This document shows positions 33,804-43,625 of a stretch of DNA of 64,000 nt, in pieces. The stretch spans positions 3,038,001-3,102,000 of the forward strand of contig JAHBWV010000001.1 of NCBI GenBank assembly GCA_019636845.1, in the 5' to 3' direction. The notes below the pieces were generated by a model. The model was not told where the DNA came from and did not search any database. It saw only the letters and a list, made by a program, of their open reading frames with translations. Origin of the DNA: Phycisphaeraceae bacterium. GTDB taxonomy: Bacteria; Planctomycetota; Phycisphaerae; Phycisphaerales; UBA1924. Every line of letters begins with the position of its first letter. Positions within the stretch are counted from its first letter, which is position 1. The translations under genes and the position numbers were made by a program.

Positions 33804-34907
33804 ATGGAAGCAGGCATCGTCGGGCTGCCGAACGTCGGCAAGTCCACACTTTTCAACGCTCTCACCGCCGCGGGCGCGCTCGCGGCAAACTACCCCTTCG
33901 CCACCATCGAGCCGAATGTGGGAGTTGTACCCATCCCCGATCCACGCCTGGAGATCATCCGCCAGCACATCGAGAGCCAGAAGATCGTCCCCGCCATGCT
34001 CCGCCTGGTGGACATCGCCGGCATCGTCCGCGGCGCAAGCAAGGGCGAAGGCCTCGGCAACAAGTTCCTCAGCCACATCCGCGAAGTCGATGCCATCGTA
34101 CAGGTCGTCCGCTGCTTCGAGAAGGCACCCGGCGGCGAAGAGATCACACACGTCGAAGGCACCGTCGATCCCATCCGCGACATCGAGACCATCGAAACCG
34201 AACTCATCCTCGCCGACCTCGAAACCGTCGCCAGCGCCCTCCCCAAGGCCGAGCGTGCCGCCAAGAGCAAAGACCCCGAAGCGATCGCACGCGTCGAAGT
34301 GCTCGCCGCCCTCCAACCCGTCCTCAACCAGGGCAAGCCCGCCCGAACCGTCGAGTTCAACAAGCCCGAACTCCAGAAGGCCGTCAAATCCCTCGGCCTC
34401 ATCTCCGCCAAACGCATCCTCTACATCGCCAACGTCGACGAGAACGATCTCCACGGCACAGGCCCGCTCGCCCGGAAGGTCCGTGAACACGCCGCGAAGG
34501 TCGGTGCCGAAGTCGTCCCCGTCTGCGCCAAGATCGAGTCCGAGCTCTCCGAACTCTCACCCGAAGACAAACTGGAGATGCTCCAGTCGCTCGGGCTCGA
34601 AGAGCCCGCGCTCAACGCCGTCGCCCGCGCCGCGTACAAGCTCCTCCACCTCCAGTCCTACTACACCGCCGGACCGAAAGAGATCCGCGCCTGGACCGTC
34701 CCCGTCGGATGCAAGGCCCCACAGGCCGCGGGCGTCATCCACTCCGACTTCGAACGCGGCTTCATCCGCGTCGAGGTCTACTCCGTCGATGACCTCGTCA
34801 AGCACAAGAACGAGAAGGCCATCAAAGACGCCGGCAAACTCCGCATCGAGGGCAAGGACTACACCATGCAGGACGGCGACGTCTGCCACTTCCTCTTCAA
34901 CGTCTGA
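33804..34907 (+). CDS. ychF: Ribosome-associated GTPase/ATPase YchF (Obg-like)
   Basis: A 367-residue protein. The P-loop [14 protein letters not shown], the G3 DIAG and a C-terminal TGS domain ([20 protein letters not shown] ... [12 protein letters not shown]) are all visible. The G4 motif is NVDE in place of NKxD, as in YchF proteins, which prefer ATP. YchF binds the ribosome and has been tied to translation and oxidative-stress response. The frame is open far upstream, but the family begins at [13 protein letters not shown]; a GGAG lies nine bases before that ATG. Operon-like spacing (43 bases) to the NTF2-like gene. Confidence 0.93.
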   Translation: MEAGIVGLPNVGKSTLFNALTAAGALAANYPFATIEPNVGVVPIPDPRLEIIRQHIESQKIVPAMLRLVDIAGIVRGASKGEGLGNKFLSHIREVDAIVQVVRCFEKAPGGEEITHVEGTVDPIRDIETIETELILADLETVASALPKAERAAKSKDPEAIARVEVLAALQPVLNQGKPARTVEFNKPELQKAVKSLGLISAKRILYIANVDENDLHGTGPLARKVREHAAKVGAEVVPVCAKIESELSELSPEDKLEMLQSLGLEEPALNAVARAAYKLLHLQSYYTAGPKEIRAWTVPVGCKAPQAAGVIHSDFERGFIRVEVYSVDDLVKHKNEKAIKDAGKLRIEGKDYTMQDGDVCHFLFNV

Positions 34908-34950
34908 CACCCACACCACCAGCCGCCCTCGCTCACACAGGACCTTTCGC

Positions 34951-35355
34951 ATGTCAGCCAACGTCGCCCTCATCCGCGGCATCTACGACGCCTTCTCACG
35001 CGGGGACATCGCCGATGTCCTCGGACGCATGAGCCCCGACATCGTCTGGAACGAGGCCGAGAACTTCCCCTACGCCGACGGCAACCCCTACATCGGCCCG
35101 CAGGCCATCGCCTCCGGCATCTTCGCCCGCTGCGGCAGCGAGTGGGACGGCTTCGCCGTCGTCGTCGAAGAGATCATCGACGCCGGCGACACGATCATCG
35201 TCACCGGGCGCTACAAGGGTCGCTACAAGGCCACCGGCACCGAGCAGAACACGCAGATGGCCCACATCTGGCGCATCGCCGGTGGCAAGGCCGTTCGATT
35301 CCAGCAGCACGCCGACACGCTCCACGTCGCGAGGGTCACGGGCTCAGCACCCTGA
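34951..35355 (+). CDS. NTF2-like / SnoaL-family protein
   Basis: A 134-residue protein with the SnoaL pattern: an N-terminal helix VALIRGIYDAFSRGDI, the strand IVWNEAENFPYADG, and later IIVTGRYKGRYKATG plus HIWRIAGGKAVRFQQHAD. This fold serves as polyketide cyclase, isomerase or ligand-binding domain, and the reaction is unknown. It lies 43 bases after ychF with AGGA before the ATG. Confidence 0.75.
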   Translation: MSANVALIRGIYDAFSRGDIADVLGRMSPDIVWNEAENFPYADGNPYIGPQAIASGIFARCGSEWDGFAVVVEEIIDAGDTIIVTGRYKGRYKATGTEQNTQMAHIWRIAGGKAVRFQQHADTLHVARVTGSAP

Positions 35356-35395
35356 ATCGACTGACGCCGAACCAGCCGCACACCCTGTGCGCCAC

Positions 35396-36202
35396 TCACG
35401 CTGGCATTCGAACATAGAGCGGCATCTCACCAAACTCCCTGAAGCCGATCCGACGGTACACCGGATGCCCCTCATCTGAGGATTGCAAAATACCGACGCG
35501 ATATCCGAGCGAATGAGCCCGCCTCAGCGGCTCCGCCGTCACATACGCCCCGAGGCCCCTGCCGCGCTCTTCGGACACGGTCGCGACGGCATAAATGCCC
35601 GCAAGACCCTGGTGCAGAAACAAGACCGACGTCGCAACCGGCACTCCGTCGCGCGTCACCCAGAAATACTGAAGCGTCGAATCCGGCGAGTCATCATCCG
35701 TGATCGCGTGAGCAAAGACCTCACCAAGACGATGCGGAATCCCGTACCCGCGTGCAAAGACCTCGGCCCATGCCGCGCCATCGCTGGCCCTCGTGATCCG
35801 ATCGAATCGACAACCCGACGCGAGGGGGGTGTCCGCCAGGCGCTCGATCTCGACACCCATCGCGGGCATGCCCCCATGCCTCACGAAGCCGCGCGAGCCG
35901 AGCTCGCGATCTACCCCATCCGAAGCCGGTCCCGTCAGGAACGCCGCGGCCGGCGCACCGCACGCCTCCAGCGGCGCGATCGCCGCTCGCACCGTCGGAA
36001 CATCCGCAGGCCTCGTGATGCACGCGAAGTTCCCGAACGGGTGCGCCTCACCCGTCACCATGCGAAGGAAGCCGTCCTCGCGCACGACCTCCGACTCCGG
36101 CAGAATCCGACGGAACGCGTGATCGATGTGGTGGGTGATCAAGACGCCGATCGAACACCCGACATCCGTGCCGACATCCGCAATGGACCCGTAAAGCCGC
36201 AT
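35396..36202 (-). CDS. GNAT-family N-acetyltransferase
   Basis: A 268-residue protein. The C-terminal GNAT domain (about 130-268) has the acetyl-CoA-binding segment ERGRGLGAYVTAEPLRRA and a finishing GYRVGILQSSDEGHPVYRRIGFREFG, the typical strand-6/7 region. The N-terminal half may be a degenerate second GNAT domain. The frame has 38 more codons upstream, but the ATG chosen sits seven bases after a GGAGA. The acceptor substrate is unknown. Confidence 0.75.
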   Translation of the reverse strand: MRLYGSIADVGTDVGCSIGVLITHHIDHAFRRILPESEVVREDGFLRMVTGEAHPFGNFACITRPADVPTVRAAIAPLEACGAPAAAFLTGPASDGVDRELGSRGFVRHGGMPAMGVEIERLADTPLASGCRFDRITRASDGAAWAEVFARGYGIPHRLGEVFAHAITDDDSPDSTLQYFWVTRDGVPVATSVLFLHQGLAGIYAVATVSEERGRGLGAYVTAEPLRRAHSLGYRVGILQSSDEGHPVYRRIGFREFGEMPLYVRMPA

Positions 36203-36267
36203 GCGTCTCTCCGCGTCCGCTCGCCCGAGCGGAACGTCCCTCGACCAGTCTATCGCCCCGGCCCCCA

Positions 36268-36304
36268 CAACGAAAGAGGGGCGTGCCCGCACCGGACACG
36301 CCCC
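36268..36304 (-). terminator. Rho-independent terminator
   Basis: GGGGCGTG/CACGCCCC, an 8-bp perfect stem (36278-36285 with 36297-36304), followed on the minus strand by CTCTTTCGTTG. It ends the Bax-inhibitor-1 transcript before the acetyltransferase gene starts. Confidence 0.7.
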
Positions 36305-36343
36305 CGAAATCAACAACTCACTCGTCGCTCACAACACCGGCCA

Positions 36344-37192
36344 TCACTCCCTGCTTGCAAACAACTTGTACAGCAGGATCACGATCTCGATGTAGAGCCA
36401 GATCACCGTCGCGATGATCGCGTGCCCCGCGACCCACTCGAAGTGCTTCGGCAGCTTCTTCTCAACGCCATCCAGGACGCTGCTGAACACCATCGCGACA
36501 TTCAGCGACGCAACCACCACCACGAACAGCGAGAACCCGATCCCGATCATCCCATACCCGTGAATGAACGGCACCCCGATCCCGAAGATCCGCAGAATCC
36601 ACCCAGCCAGGTACACGAACATGATCCCGCCCGTGATGCCGGTGATCACCTTCGCAGCCGTGCCGCCGATCCGCAGCACACCAGTGCCCGTCGCCAGCGC
36701 GATCGCTCCGACCACGCCGAACGTCAGCAGCATCGCCTGAAAGATCAAACCCGAACCGAGCCGGATCGCCTCGGCCGTCGTCAGTGTGCCGGACGCGCCG
36801 AGAACCCCGGGGTTCTGCGCCAACTTCGCCCCGACAGCAATCGCAATCGCGAACGAGATGAACGCCGCCCACGCGCCGCTCCCCATCGAGAGAACCGGAC
36901 CGATGAACCTCGCCGTCTCCGGCTTCGAATTGATGATCATCGAGCCGATCCACGAAACGGCGATCAATCCCAGCCCGATCGGGATGCTCAGCCCCTGCGG
37001 AAGAATCCCGCGCGACATCAACGACCACGCCACCAACGCGCCCGTACACGCGAACGCAAGGTTGATGAACGTCTTGCTCACCGTCCCCGCGACCGTCATA
37101 TGGGCCGCGGCTTCCTGCTTCATCACACCCAACTGCTCCCACGTCATGGGCTGCTCGAAGGGCTTCATCGCCGGACTGCTCGATCGCAACAT
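36344..37192 (-). CDS. Bax inhibitor-1/YccA-family membrane protein
   Basis: A 282-residue protein with about seven helices, including the family-type segments SIPIGLGLIAVSWIGSMI and GIGFSLFVVVVASLNVAMVFS with an ending VIWLYIEIVILLYKL. Bacterial YetJ/YccA homologues are pH-regulated calcium-leak channels or interact with the FtsH protease. The start is the ATG seven bases after GGAGG. Monocistronic, with a terminator downstream. Confidence 0.85.
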   Translation of the reverse strand: MLRSSSPAMKPFEQPMTWEQLGVMKQEAAAHMTVAGTVSKTFINLAFACTGALVAWSLMSRGILPQGLSIPIGLGLIAVSWIGSMIINSKPETARFIGPVLSMGSGAWAAFISFAIAIAVGAKLAQNPGVLGASGTLTTAEAIRLGSGLIFQAMLLTFGVVGAIALATGTGVLRIGGTAAKVITGITGGIMFVYLAGWILRIFGIGVPFIHGYGMIGIGFSLFVVVVASLNVAMVFSSVLDGVEKKLPKHFEWVAGHAIIATVIWLYIEIVILLYKLFASRE

Positions 37193-37493
37193 CGGAAGGC
37201 CTCCCTGAAAGAAGGCGGGCATCGCTTCGCCCGCATCACTGAGTTTATACCAGAACCCTACGAGTACGACGCACCAGTGTTCGCTCTCTATTCGGATATT
37301 TCGATCCTGATCGCTCCGAGAACTCCCAACCTCAGAAACAGTCGTCCAAACTCCTGACCCGACCCCAGATTCCACTGGCCAACCCGAATACCTGTGTCAT
37401 GCTCTGGTACGGCCCAGACCCACGGAAAGGGTCTGGGACACCCGCCACGGCTGGCCAAAGACTTGACTGGTTTGCCACCACGAGAGGGCTGGC
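37193..37493. other. Divergent intergenic region
   Basis: Between the Bax-inhibitor-1 gene (minus) and the lipoprotein gene (plus). It contains a 9-bp perfect hairpin (37413-37421 with 37429-37437, ACGGAAA loop) without a T-run on either strand, so it is unlikely to be a terminator. No promoter hexamers are convincing. Confidence 0.4.
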
Positions 37494-37892
37494 ATGCACA
37501 TATCCACCCCACAACGCCCCCTGCAAGCGTGCGCACACCTTGCGCTGCTCGCACTCCTCTTCTCCCTTCTCGGATGCGGCTCATCCGTCCCCACGCGCCG
37601 GGCCTCTCTCGCCCCAACCGGATCAGGCGACTCCTGGCACGCCGTGCTCCCCAGCCCCGAGGCCTACCCCGAAGACGAGATCACCCCCGGAGATCCGCTC
37701 TACGCCCGACGCGATTCCGCGCTCGCCATCCGCCCGGAACCCGTCGCCGACGCCCTCAGAGACTCGTGGCCCACCTCCGAACGCCCATCGCTCGCCAACA
37801 CCCGCCGCATTCACGTCGGACGCCAGCCCGAGACCGTGATCTACTTCCGGCGCGATGCCGACCGTCGCACATACAGAACCTACGCGCGGTAA
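37494..37892 (+). CDS. Small lipoprotein of unknown function
   Basis: A 132-residue protein with a signal peptide and lipobox (LLGC) near residue 28, so it is probably anchored in the envelope. The mature region is hydrophilic and Pro-rich near the N-terminus, then ends in RRIHVGRQPETVIYFRRDAD. No family recognised. It converges with the Fur-family gene. Confidence 0.65.
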   Translation: MHISTPQRPLQACAHLALLALLFSLLGCGSSVPTRRASLAPTGSGDSWHAVLPSPEAYPEDEITPGDPLYARRDSALAIRPEPVADALRDSWPTSERPSLANTRRIHVGRQPETVIYFRRDADRRTYRTYAR

Positions 37893-37920
37893 CGCCCCCA
37901 CCCACACCAACCACACACAC

Positions 37921-38415
37921 TCACGCCCCGCCCGTCGCGAAGATCGTGAATCGATGACCCTCGGGCCGCAGCCCGCGCTCGGCGCAGATCCGCTCACAAA
38001 GTGCGGCAATCTCCGGGATCGAGATCGTCTCCACGCGGTTCGAGTCCACGCAGATGATCATCTCCGTCGGCTCACGCCCGTACACCAACTGGTAATGCGC
38101 CTGGTCGGAATCGATCGGCACCCGCTGGATGATCCCCGCCTCGAGCATCAACTTGAGCGTCCGGTACACCGTCGCCTTCGAGACACGGTGCCCGCCCGAC
38201 CTCAGCCGCTCGATCAGCCGATCCGCCTCAAAGATCCCGTCAAACCCGATGATCGTGTCCAGCACACGCGCACGCTCCGGCGTGTACTTCAGCCCCTCAC
38301 CCTTCAGCGTGCGCCGAAAGACAGCGCACAGCGGCTCGATGATCTCAAGCCGAGGCGCACCGCTCGAGCCCGACTCGCCGGATCCAACGGACTTTGGCAT
38401 GGGTTTCAGGGGCAT
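37921..38415 (-). CDS. Fur-family transcriptional regulator lacking the usual metal ligands
   Basis: A 164-residue protein. The winged-helix part matches Fur well (KYTPERARVLDTIIGFDGIFEADRLIERL and HRVSKATVYRTLKLMLEAGIIQ). The C-terminal part aligns with the dimerisation domain, but the typical HHDH segment reads EPTE and the C-x-x-C reads CVDS, while only the later His in GHRFTIF is kept. It probably binds DNA as a dimer, but metal sensing may be altered. Start chosen at the second of three in-frame ATGs because none has a clear Shine-Dalgarno sequence. Divergent from the GT-C-like gene. Confidence 0.8.
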   Translation of the reverse strand: MPLKPMPKSVGSGESGSSGAPRLEIIEPLCAVFRRTLKGEGLKYTPERARVLDTIIGFDGIFEADRLIERLRSGGHRVSKATVYRTLKLMLEAGIIQRVPIDSDQAHYQLVYGREPTEMIICVDSNRVETISIPEIAALCERICAERGLRPEGHRFTIFATGGA

Positions 38416-38528
38416 GCGCGGGAATGGTAGCGTGGGCATGCGTTCAATAGAGCCGCAGGAATCTCCAACGCCCGACACGCACCCGTCGCAACACAGAGAC
38501 GCTCAGCCGCATCTCAAACGGCTTCAAC

Positions 38529-40814
38529 ATGGACAGGCCCACGACCGACACACCCCGACCACCCCGGCGCGCCGTGCCGCGCTGGGCTCTCGTCGCGCCG
38601 GCCCTCCTCCTCAGTGTCGCCCTCATCGCAGGCATCGGGCCCGACCACGGACCATTCGTCGGAGCCGCGGCAGTCGCCCTCACCCTCATCGATGCCGGCC
38701 CCCTCGCCGCTGTGTACGCCCTCGCATCCGCGGGATGGGGCATGCTCCTCGCACCACTCGTGCTCGGTCGAAACACCACGGGCGAACCCGATCCCGAACG
38801 CCGCTGGCTCACCCTCCTCCTCGGACTCGGAACCATGCTCACGCTCAGCCACCTGCTCGGCTGGCTCGTGGGCTGGCGCGGAGCCGCAGGCAGAGCCGCA
38901 ACACTCGCGCCCATCGGCATCGGCATCCTCGCGTTCCTCCTTCTCACACTCCGCGAACGCCGCGCCACGATCACGCGACAAACGCCCGCACCCACTCTCC
39001 CACGCCTCCGTGTCTCCACGCTCTGCTCGTGCGTCGGACTCGCGGTCCTCGTCGTCGCCTCGTGCAGCACACCCGGCCTGCTCTGGGACAGCGAGTTCGG
39101 CGGCTTCGACGCACTCTCCTACCACCTCCAGCTCCCCCGCGAGTGGCTCGAACGAGGCACACTCACCCCGCTCACCCACAATGTCTACTCATTCCTCCCC
39201 TCAGCCATCGAGAGCGCATACACGCACCTCGGCGCACTCCGAGGCGGCATGCTCGCCGGCTCCGGCGCGCCCCTCATCGCCTCACAACTCCTCCACGCCG
39301 CCATCACGGTGCTCGCCGCGGGACTCATCGGCCGCTGCTGCGACGCCGCGGCACGCATGGCCGCTCTCGACGACAACGCCCGCGCCGCCGCACGCATGAC
39401 CGGCTGGGCCCTCACACTCGTCACCCCCTGGACCATCGTGGTCGGCTCTCTCGCGTACAACGAGATGGGCGTGATGGCGTTCGGAGCCGGCGCAATCCTC
39501 ATCTCTACACGCACCACCCTCTCAGTGCCCCGCCGCTCTGCGGTCTGCGCCTTCTTCGTCGGCATGGCATGCTGCTGCAAACCGACAGCCCTCTTCATGG
39601 TCGGCCCCGTGGCGGCGCTCATGCTCGCCGCTCTCACGCCCGTGCGCGCATGGACACGCGCGATCCTCCCCGGGCTTCTCGTCGGCTCTCTCACGCTCGC
39701 CCCATTCCTTGTCAGAAACTGGCAGCACGGCGGGAACCCGGTATTCCCGCACATGCACGCGCTCTTCGGCAATGCCCACTGGAACACCGAGCAGCTCGCC
39801 CGCTACCTCGCAGCACACCACTCCGATCTCCCGCTCGCCGATCGCCTCTCACTCCTCATCTGGCCGCAGACCGGCGACCCCGCCCGCCCCACAGCCCCCG
39901 TGCAGCGAGGCCTCCTCCACGACCAGTTCTTCGCGTTTCTCCCGCTCGTGCTGCTCGCCTGCGCCGGCATGATCCTCTCTCGATGGAGACGCCGCCTCCT
40001 CAAACCCCTCATCCTCTTCTCCATCGGTGCGACGCTGCAACTCATCGCGTGGCTCAGCGTGACACACCTGCAGTCGCGCTTCCTCGTTCCCCTGCTCCTG
40101 ACCGGCGTTCCGCTCGTCGGCCTTGCGATGGCCATGGCCGTCAGCGAGCACACCATCCTGTCCGCCGCTCCCCCCACAGGCGACGCCGTCTCGCGACGCC
40201 GATCGATCCGCATCCGCCGACGAGCCCTGATGGCCTCGATCAACGCGGGGATCCTCATCCAGGCGGCGTGGCTCCTCCTCCTCTTCGCCCAGCAGGGGCG
40301 AGGCAATCCCAACGCGCTCCTCCTGGTCACACCCGCCCATCTCACCGGCGAGGCCTTCAGACTCGAACGCGAGCAGGCCCGTGACACCCGAGCGATCGAT
40401 GACAACATCTCCCCCTCCGGCTTCATCAACCTCGCACTCACCTCTGAAGATCGCCTCGCGCCCCGCGTGCTCTACCTCCTCGGCGACTCCACACCACTCT
40501 ACTTCCCAACGCCGCTGCTCTATCACACGACCTACGACGCCTCGCCGCTCGGCGAGTTGATGGCCATCTACCCGAACACTCCCGACGAGTGGGCGAGAAC
40601 CCTCTGGGACATGGGCATCCGATACGTCCTCCTCAACGTCGCCGAACTCGATCGGCTCCGCAATCGCTCCGGCTGGTACGATCCCCGCGTGACGCCCGAG
40701 GCCGCCAAGTCATTCCTCGACTCCCACGCCGATCTCCTCCGCGCGTGGCCCGCCTCCGGGCAGGGGCTCTACCTGCTCCGTCCGCCCGCGCCGCGCTCAG
40801 GAGCCGGCGCGTGA
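38529..40814 (+). CDS. Large multi-span membrane protein, GT-C glycosyltransferase-like
   Basis: A 761-residue protein with about 12-13 hydrophobic helices (about residues 18-560) and a C-terminal soluble domain. The loop after helix 5 reads DALSYHLQLPREWLERG, similar to the acidic active-site loop of lipid-phosphosugar-dependent mannosyltransferases (PMT/ArnT type). The last 180 residues have an alpha/beta pattern (GDSTPLYFPTPLLY and IRYVLLNVAELDRL). It may attach a sugar to lipid or protein on the outer side of the inner membrane. It overlaps the next gene by four bases (GTGA). Confidence 0.65.
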   Translation: MDRPTTDTPRPPRRAVPRWALVAPALLLSVALIAGIGPDHGPFVGAAAVALTLIDAGPLAAVYALASAGWGMLLAPLVLGRNTTGEPDPERRWLTLLLGLGTMLTLSHLLGWLVGWRGAAGRAATLAPIGIGILAFLLLTLRERRATITRQTPAPTLPRLRVSTLCSCVGLAVLVVASCSTPGLLWDSEFGGFDALSYHLQLPREWLERGTLTPLTHNVYSFLPSAIESAYTHLGALRGGMLAGSGAPLIASQLLHAAITVLAAGLIGRCCDAAARMAALDDNARAAARMTGWALTLVTPWTIVVGSLAYNEMGVMAFGAGAILISTRTTLSVPRRSAVCAFFVGMACCCKPTALFMVGPVAALMLAALTPVRAWTRAILPGLLVGSLTLAPFLVRNWQHGGNPVFPHMHALFGNAHWNTEQLARYLAAHHSDLPLADRLSLLIWPQTGDPARPTAPVQRGLLHDQFFAFLPLVLLACAGMILSRWRRRLLKPLILFSIGATLQLIAWLSVTHLQSRFLVPLLLTGVPLVGLAMAMAVSEHTILSAAPPTGDAVSRRRSIRIRRRALMASINAGILIQAAWLLLLFAQQGRGNPNALLLVTPAHLTGEAFRLEREQARDTRAIDDNISPSGFINLALTSEDRLAPRVLYLLGDSTPLYFPTPLLYHTTYDASPLGELMAIYPNTPDEWARTLWDMGIRYVLLNVAELDRLRNRSGWYDPRVTPEAAKSFLDSHADLLRAWPASGQGLYLLRPPAPRSGAGA

Positions 40815-41950
40815 ACGACCCAAGCCCCGCGCCGGATCCGACCGCCACCGATCGTCGCATGTCGCCGCGCCGCGTCGTGATCCAGCTCGTCGGATACGCC
40901 GCGGGCATCGCGCTCCTGATCTGGTGCGTCTCCCGCGCCCTCTCACCTGAGAACCGCGAGCAACTCACGCGCCTGGCCGATGCCAGCCCCCTCTCCATCG
41001 CCCTGCTCTGCGGGCTCTCGGTCCTCTCGATCGTGCTCAACGGCCTCATCTTCTGGACCGCCGTCCGACCCGTGCAGCGCGTCCCACTCGGCAGCGTCCT
41101 CGCCACCAACGCCATCGCCACCGCGCTCAACTACGTCCCCTTCAAACTCAGCATGCTCTCGCGCATCCTCATCCACAACCGACGCGACCGCGTCCCGCTC
41201 CTCACCATCGGCGGCTGGCTCGGCACGGTTGTCATCATCCTCGCCGCAACACTCGGCCCCATGGTCGCCATCTCGCTCCATCGCCCCACCGTTGACGGCG
41301 TCTGGCTCGCACTCGTCTCGGGCGCGATGGTTCTCGCAGCAGGCGCCGTCATCCTCGGTGCGCGGCTCGGTCTCACCTCGCCCGTGCGGCGCCTCTCACG
41401 CTCGCTCACGATGCGTACCGCCCTGGGCAGACGCTTCCTCTCCTCCTCGATGGAGCCCCACATCCTCGACGGCCTCCGCATGATGTCCAGCCCCGTGGCC
41501 GTCGGCGCGGGCGTCGGGCTCCGCCTCGCGGATGTTGTCGCCCAATCCGCCCGGTTCGTTGTCGCCGCGGGCATCCTCGGCATCACGCTCCAGTTCGACA
41601 AGGCGTTCCTGCTCGCCGCCACCTACTTCGGCATCGGCATCGTCAGCCCCTTCGGCATGCTCGGCACCCGCGAAGCCGGAGCCGCAGGACTCGCCGACGC
41701 GCTCAGCATCCCGAACGCAGGCGCCATCGCCGCCGTCGTGCTCCTCGTCAGCGCGACCGAGGCGCTCGTCACGATCATCCTCGCCACCGCCGGCGCGATC
41801 TACCTCCGCCCCATGCGCCTCATGGTCAAGGAAGTCGCCCGCATCGCCAGCGAAGAAGCCGTGCAAACGCCGCCCTCCGAACCCGCCCCCGCCCCACTAC
41901 CCTCTGCCGATGCGCCTGGCTCTGGCACAACTCAATCCGACCATCGGTGA
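40811..41950 (+). CDS. UPF0104/lysylphosphatidylglycerol synthetase-flippase-like membrane protein
   Basis: A 379-residue protein starting at a GTG within the previous gene's stop. It has about eight hydrophobic helices; the segments NAIATALNYVPFKLSMLSRILIHNR and GIVSPFGMLGTREAGAAGLAD are typical of the AglD/YbhN-type integral proteins, which include the flippase half of MprF and glycan-related transferases or flippases. Co-transcribed with the GT-C-like gene, so it may handle a lipid-linked glycan. Its 3' end overlaps nadE by 41 bases. Confidence 0.75.
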   Translation: MNDPSPAPDPTATDRRMSPRRVVIQLVGYAAGIALLIWCVSRALSPENREQLTRLADASPLSIALLCGLSVLSIVLNGLIFWTAVRPVQRVPLGSVLATNAIATALNYVPFKLSMLSRILIHNRRDRVPLLTIGGWLGTVVIILAATLGPMVAISLHRPTVDGVWLALVSGAMVLAAGAVILGARLGLTSPVRRLSRSLTMRTALGRRFLSSSMEPHILDGLRMMSSPVAVGAGVGLRLADVVAQSARFVVAAGILGITLQFDKAFLLAATYFGIGIVSPFGMLGTREAGAAGLADALSIPNAGAIAAVVLLVSATEALVTIILATAGAIYLRPMRLMVKEVARIASEEAVQTPPSEPAPAPLPSADAPGSGTTQSDHR

Positions 41951-43625
41951 CATCGCCGGCAACGCCGAACGCATCGCCGACGCGATCGCGCGCGCACGCG
42001 CTGCCCACGCAGACCTCCTCGCCACACCCGAACTCGCCATCTGCGGCTACCCACCCAAAGACCTCCTCATGATGGAGGGCTTTGTGGCATCCTGCGAACG
42101 CGCCGCTCGCTCCATCGGCGCTGCCCACTCCCAGGGCCTCACCCTCATCATCGGCACGCCCCTCTGCCGACCCGGCGGCACGATCGCAAACTCGCTCCTC
42201 GCGTTCCGCGACGGCGCGTGCATCGCCGAGTACGACAAACGCCTCCTCCCCACCTACGACGTCTTCGACGAAGACCGCTACTTCGAGCCCGGCACACGCT
42301 CGGTCGTGATCGACGTGCCCACCCGCGCAGGACCCACCCAGCGCGTCGGGCTCGCCATATGCGAGGATCTCTGGAAAGGACAAGACGCCGGCTTCAGCAG
42401 CAGATACGCGAACGTCGCCGACCCCGTGGAAGACCTCGCCCGCGACGGAGCACGCATCCTCATCGTCCCCTCCGCCAGCCCCTTCGTCCTCGGCAAGGGC
42501 GAACGGCATCGCCGGATCCTCGCACGCCACGCCACCGCTCACACCCTCTTCGTCGCCAGCATCAACCAGGTCGGAGGAAACGACGACCTCATCTTCGACG
42601 GACACTCCGCCCTCCTCTCCCCACGAGGCGAACTCATCGCCGCCGCGCCCGGCTTCCAGACAGACCTCCTCCTCTGCGACCTGCGCCCCGATGCGCCCGC
42701 ACGCTCAGAGCCCGCCCGTCCCCGCGAGTCCCTCCTCCTCGACGCACTCGTCCTCGGCATCCGCGATTACTGCGCAAAGACCGGCTTCAACAAGGCCATC
42801 CTCGGCGTCTCAGGAGGCATCGACTCCGCACTCGTCGCAACCCTCGCCGTTCTCGCCCTCGGCCCAGAGAACGTCCGAGGCGTCGCCATGCCCGGCCCCT
42901 ACTCATCCGACCACGCCCTCGCAGATGCCCGCGACCTCTGCAACCGGCTCGGAATCGAGATGCTCACCCTCCCCATCGGCCCCGCCTTCCACGCCTCCGC
43001 CGCAACCCTCAACGACGCCTTCGACCAGATCAACGCCCCAGAACTCGGCGCGAAACTCCCGGATCTCACCGAAGAGAACCTTCAGTCCCGCCTCCGCGGC
43101 ACCATGATCATGGCCCTCTCCAACCGCACCGGCGCGATCGTCCTCACCACCGGCAACAAGAGCGAGATGGCCGTCGGCTATTGCACGCTCTACGGCGACA
43201 TGAACGGCGGACTCGCCGTCCTCTCCGACGTCACCAAGAAACTCGTCTACGCGCTCGCGCGTCACATCAACCACAACCACGCCTCGCTCGCACCGTGGGG
43301 CCGCTTCGATCGCCCGCCGATCCCCGACTCAAGCATCACCAAGCCCCCGAGCGCGGAGCTCCGCCCCAACCAGACCGATCAAGACTCACTCCCCCCCTAC
43401 GACGACCTCGACGCCATCATCGAGCGATACGTCGAGCGCCACCAGACCCCACATCGCATCACGACAGAGACCGGCCTCGACCACGCCCTCGTCGAACGCA
43501 TCGTGCGCCTCATCGACCTCTCCGAGTACAAACGCAAGCAGGCCGCCGTCGGGCTCAAGGTCACCGGCGTCGCGTTCGGATCCGGCAGACGCTGGCCTAT
43601 CGCCCAGCGTTGGCCCCGTGGCTGA
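41910..43625 (+). CDS. nadE: Glutamine-dependent NAD+ synthetase
   Basis: A 571-residue bifunctional enzyme. The N-terminal nitrilase-fold amidotransferase has Glu41 (LATPELAICGYPP), a Lys in AEYDKRLLPTYDVFDE and the catalytic Cys in GLAICEDLWKG. The C-terminal ATP-pyrophosphatase domain has the SGGIDSALV P-loop and NKSEMAVGYCTLYGDMNGG. It converts deamido-NAD to NAD using Gln-derived ammonia. The start is the ATG of the family's MRLALAQLNPT, inside the previous gene; the long upstream frame is a shadow. Converges on the membrane protein gene, overlapping its 3' end by 29 bases. Confidence 0.93.
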   Translation: MRLALAQLNPTIGDIAGNAERIADAIARARAAHADLLATPELAICGYPPKDLLMMEGFVASCERAARSIGAAHSQGLTLIIGTPLCRPGGTIANSLLAFRDGACIAEYDKRLLPTYDVFDEDRYFEPGTRSVVIDVPTRAGPTQRVGLAICEDLWKGQDAGFSSRYANVADPVEDLARDGARILIVPSASPFVLGKGERHRRILARHATAHTLFVASINQVGGNDDLIFDGHSALLSPRGELIAAAPGFQTDLLLCDLRPDAPARSEPARPRESLLLDALVLGIRDYCAKTGFNKAILGVSGGIDSALVATLAVLALGPENVRGVAMPGPYSSDHALADARDLCNRLGIEMLTLPIGPAFHASAATLNDAFDQINAPELGAKLPDLTEENLQSRLRGTMIMALSNRTGAIVLTTGNKSEMAVGYCTLYGDMNGGLAVLSDVTKKLVYALARHINHNHASLAPWGRFDRPPIPDSSITKPPSAELRPNQTDQDSLPPYDDLDAIIERYVERHQTPHRITTETGLDHALVERIVRLIDLSEYKRKQAAVGLKVTGVAFGSGRRWPIAQRWPRG

